Shown here one piece after another: positions 5,559 through 7,468 of a stretch of DNA of 7,468 nucleotides. The translations under genes were made by a program, and so were the position numbers. Below the pieces are notes generated by a model that saw nothing but the letters and a program-made list of their open reading frames with translations, was not told where the DNA came from and made no database searches. Every line of letters begins with the position of its first letter. The first letter of the stretch is position 1. Source of the stretch: Rubrobacter sp. Its GTDB lineage: Bacteria > Actinomycetota > Rubrobacteria > Rubrobacterales > Rubrobacteraceae. The stretch is taken from positions 1-7,468 of the forward strand of contig JADDPV010000038.1 of assembly GCA_016781705.1 (NCBI GenBank). Reading direction: 5' to 3'.

Positions 5559-7246
5559 CGGGTGGCCTTCTCTTCGGCCCGGGCATCTTCTCGGGTTTGC
5601 GGCTCGGCTTGCGCCTTTCCTTTTCGGGCGTTGCGGCAGGCGTCGACGAAGCCGTCGAAGAGGGGGTGGGGCCGCAGGGGGCGGCTCTTGAACTCGGGGT
5701 GGAACTGGCTGGCGATAAAGAAGGGGTGGTCCTTCATCTCGGCGATCTCCACGAGGCGCCCGTCGGGGGAGGTGCCGCTGAAGACCATCCCGGCCTCCTC
5801 CAAGGCGCCCCGGTAGGCGTTGTTGACCTCGTAGCGGTGGCGGTGGCGCTCGTAGACGATGGCGTCCCTGTCCTCTACCCCGTAGACCTCGGCGGCCAAA
5901 GTGCCGGGGGAGATCTTGCAGGGCCATGCCCCCAAGCGCATCGTGCCGCCCATGTCCACGCCGACTTGGTCGGGCATGATGTCTATGACCGGGTGGTCGG
6001 TTTCGGGGTCTATTTCGGTGCTGGAGGCGCCCTCGAGGCCGACGCCGTGCCGGGCGCACTCTATTACGGCCATCTGCATGCCGTAGCACAGGCCGAGGTA
6101 CGGGATCCCGCTCTCACGCGCGTACTTCGCGGCGAGGATCTTGCCCTCCACACCGCGCGGCCCGAAGCCGGGGAGCACCAAAACCCCGTCCGCCGCCGAG
6201 AGCCGCCCCTCGGCCGCCTCGCCGTCCGTGAGGTCCTCGGCGTCCACCCAATCTATGTCCACCCGCGCGTCGTGGGCCGCTCCCGCGTGCGAGAGTGCCT
6301 CCACTACGGAGAGGTACGCGTCCTGAAGACCTATGTACTTGCCGACGATGGCGACGCGCACGGGCTCCTCAGCCAAGACTATGCGCTCGACGAGGGAGCG
6401 CCAGCGCGCGAGGTCGGGGGGCGGGGCGGGGAGGTTGAGCTTTTCGAGGACCAAGTCGTCCAGGCATCCCTCGTGCAGGTCCAGCGGGATCGCGTACAGC
6501 GTCTTCGCGTTCTCCGCGGCGATCACGGACTCCAGCTCCGTGTCGGAGAAGAGCGAGATCTTCTTCCTCACGCCTTCGCTTATCGGCCTATCCGCGCGGC
6601 AGATGATGATGTCGGGGCTTATGCCGATCTCGCGCAGCCTCTGCACGGAGTGCTGCGTCGGCTTGCTCTTGAGCTCGCCCGCCGCCTCGATGTACGGTAC
6701 GTAGGAGACGTGCACGTACAGGACGTTCTTACGGCCTACGTCGTTGCGGAACTGCCGGATCGCTTCGAGGAAAGGCAGGCTCTCTATGTCGCCGACCGTG
6801 CCGCCGATCTCGGTGATGACGATGTCCTTGTCGCGCCCGAGGCGCCCGATCCTGTTCTTTATCTCGTTGGTTATGTGCGGGATGACCTGCACGGTCGCCC
6901 CAAGGTAATCTCCCCGCCGCTCCCGGCTTATGACCTCCCAGTACACGCTCCCGGTCGTCACGTTGGACAACCGACCCAGGTTCTCGTCCAGGAACCGCTC
7001 GTAGTGCCCGAGGTCGAGGTCCGTCTCCGCCCCGTCGTCGGTGACGAAGACCTCACCGTGCTGGTACGGGTTCATCGTGCCGGGGTCCACGTTGATGTAC
7101 GGATCGAACTTCTGCAACACGACCTCGTAGCCACGCGCCTTCAAGAGCATCCCCAACGCCGCGGCGCTCGTCCCCTTCCCGATAGACGACACCACCCCGC
7201 CCGTCACGAACACGTATCTAGTCTCTTCTACCGGCCGCTCCGCCAA
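5555..7246 (-). CDS. pyrG: CTP synthase (glutamine-hydrolysing)
   Basis: PyrG makes CTP from UTP, ATP and glutamine, the last step of de novo pyrimidine synthesis. The 563 residues hold the amidoligase domain at about 10-275 and a class I glutamine amidotransferase domain at about 297-535. Seen: P-loop GGVVSSIGKGTSAAALG at 16-32; KFDPYINVDPGTMNP at 46-60; HGEVFVTDDGAETDLDLGHY at 63-82; EIGGTVGDIES at 146-156; LKSKPTQHSV at 192-201; the nucleophile elbow GLCYGMQ with Cys387; ERHRHRYEVN at 466-475; and FHPE with His515 and Glu517. The family more often has Leu after the Cys; here it is Tyr388. A charged tail of about 20 residues (from KGKAQAEP on) makes it slightly longer than usual. The TTG at 7246 has AGGGGG 6 nt upstream. 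It heads the visible cluster and ends in a CTGA overlap with the next frame. Confidence 0.98.
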   Translation of the reverse strand: MAERPVEETRYVFVTGGVVSSIGKGTSAAALGMLLKARGYEVVLQKFDPYINVDPGTMNPYQHGEVFVTDDGAETDLDLGHYERFLDENLGRLSNVTTGSVYWEVISRERRGDYLGATVQVIPHITNEIKNRIGRLGRDKDIVITEIGGTVGDIESLPFLEAIRQFRNDVGRKNVLYVHVSYVPYIEAAGELKSKPTQHSVQRLREIGISPDIIICRADRPISEGVRKKISLFSDTELESVIAAENAKTLYAIPLDLHEGCLDDLVLEKLNLPAPPPDLARWRSLVERIVLAEEPVRVAIVGKYIGLQDAYLSVVEALSHAGAAHDARVDIDWVDAEDLTDGEAAEGRLSAADGVLVLPGFGPRGVEGKILAAKYARESGIPYLGLCYGMQMAVIECARHGVGLEGASSTEIDPETDHPVIDIMPDQVGVDMGGTMRLGAWPCKISPGTLAAEVYGVEDRDAIVYERHRHRYEVNNAYRGALEEAGMVFSGTSPDGRLVEIAEMKDHPFFIASQFHPEFKSRPLRPHPLFDGFVDACRNARKGKAQAEPQTREDARAEEKATR

Positions 7247-7252
7247 GCTCTA

Positions 7253-7258
7253 CCCCCT
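7253..7258 (-). promoter_or_regulatory. Ribosome binding site for the pyrG TTG start
   Basis: AGGGGG lies 6 nt before the TTG at 7246. No ATG in the pyrG frame lies between here and the first conserved motif, so this site decides the start. Confidence 0.7.
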
Positions 7259-7377
7259 GCTACTCTGCCGCTGATTATTTCGCCGCCCGAAAGTCCTCTG
7301 AGCATGATACGCTCCCGTGTGCCGAAATACGAACGCGCGAGGCCCGCCAGAGATAGGACCCGGTCGAACGTGATCGT

Positions 7378-7398
7378 CGCACCCTTCCCCGCACCCTT
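7378..7398. repeat. Two 9-bp direct repeats in the pyrG leader
   Basis: CGCACCCTT occurs at 7378-7386 and 7390-7398, a 12-bp period; on the transcribed sense it reads AAGGGTGCG twice. It lies immediately downstream of the AT-rich promoter-like island, so at or just after a likely transcription start. It could be an operator half-site pair or simple duplication. Confidence 0.6.
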
Positions 7399-7404
7399 TC
7401 TTGT

Positions 7405-7433
7405 ATTATGGGTTTTATTTAGCATGTTTAGCA
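7405..7433 (-). promoter_or_regulatory. Putative promoter for the pyrG cluster with tandem TGCTAAA
   Basis: This is the most AT-rich stretch in the window, about 160 nt before the pyrG start. On the minus strand CATAAT (7410-7405, 5 of 6 to TATAAT) follows, with 17 bp spacing, the hexamer TGCTAA (7433-7428), a poor match to TTGACA. The -35 region lies in a direct repeat, TGCTAAA at 7433-7427 and again at 7424-7418 (9-bp period), which could bind an activator or repressor. The predicted start falls near 7400-7396, at or just before a GGG run. Between here and the gene I see no intrinsic terminator with a U tract. Confidence 0.4.
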
Positions 7434-7436
7434 GCA

Positions 7437-7448
7437 CGGGGTTCCCCG
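7437..7448. repeat. Short GC-rich inverted repeat upstream of the promoter region
   Basis: CGGGG and CCCCG flank a TT, giving a compact palindrome at the right end. On the minus strand no T run follows, so it is not a standard intrinsic terminator. It may mark the end of a gene beyond the window: a minus-strand frame entering from the right meets TGA at 7454-7452. The evidence is too short to decide. Confidence 0.4.
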
Positions 7449-7468
7449 CGGTCAGCGTTCGCCGACTA

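Noticed and set aside
7228..7437. 69-residue frame starting at a GTG at 7437 and overlapping the pyrG start
   Set aside because: It runs through the AT-rich promoter-like island and the repeats, overlaps the pyrG start and has no convincing ribosome site or homology. I treat the region as leader.
7437..7448. CGGGG-TT-CCCCG as an intrinsic terminator
   Set aside because: The loop is too small, the stem is short, and no U tract follows on either strand. It is kept only as an inverted repeat.

Overview
The window is very GC-rich and gene-dense. Every gene I can support lies on the minus strand, so the operon reads from the right edge to the left edge. The gene set (a CTP synthase, ScpA and ScpB next to an RsuA/RluB-type pseudouridine synthase, and a cytidylate kinase), the heavy use of GTG and TTG starts, and the third-position GC bias point to a high-GC actinobacterium. 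A deep-branching lineage such as Rubrobacterales would fit, but that placement is inference from gene order and composition, not a database match.

Layout in transcription order. Positions 7247-7468 are an upstream region with an AT-rich, promoter-like island and two pairs of short direct repeats. Then come pyrG (CTP synthase, TTG start), an unrecognised protein of about 207 residues whose only start near pyrG is CTG, a possible 24-codon peptide, an alanine dehydrogenase family gene (TTG start), scpA (TTG start), scpB (GTG start), a 16S/23S rRNA pseudouridine synthase, aroA (EPSP synthase, GTG start), and the 5' end of cmk, which runs off the left edge.

The genes form a tight chain. Five junctions are 4-nt stop/start overlaps (CTGA, TTGA, TTGA, GTGA, GTGA), two are gaps of 5 and 10 nt, and only aroA-cmk leaves 49 nt. 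Translation is probably coupled along most of the chain. The products cover nucleotide supply (PyrG, Cmk), chromosome condensation (the ScpA kleisin and ScpB, partners of an SMC not present here), ribosome modification and the shikimate pathway. This is a housekeeping cluster, not a mobile or defence island; I see no IS, CRISPR, tRNA or rRNA.

The most notable points are four. The alanine dehydrogenase homologue aligns without gaps to the M. tuberculosis enzyme (recalled from memory) but has Phe and Ser where the catalytic Lys75 and His96 should be. A putative 24-codon peptide overlaps its start. An orphan protein follows pyrG. TANNNT-type -10 elements sit at leaderless-promoter spacing in front of both the small peptide and cmk.
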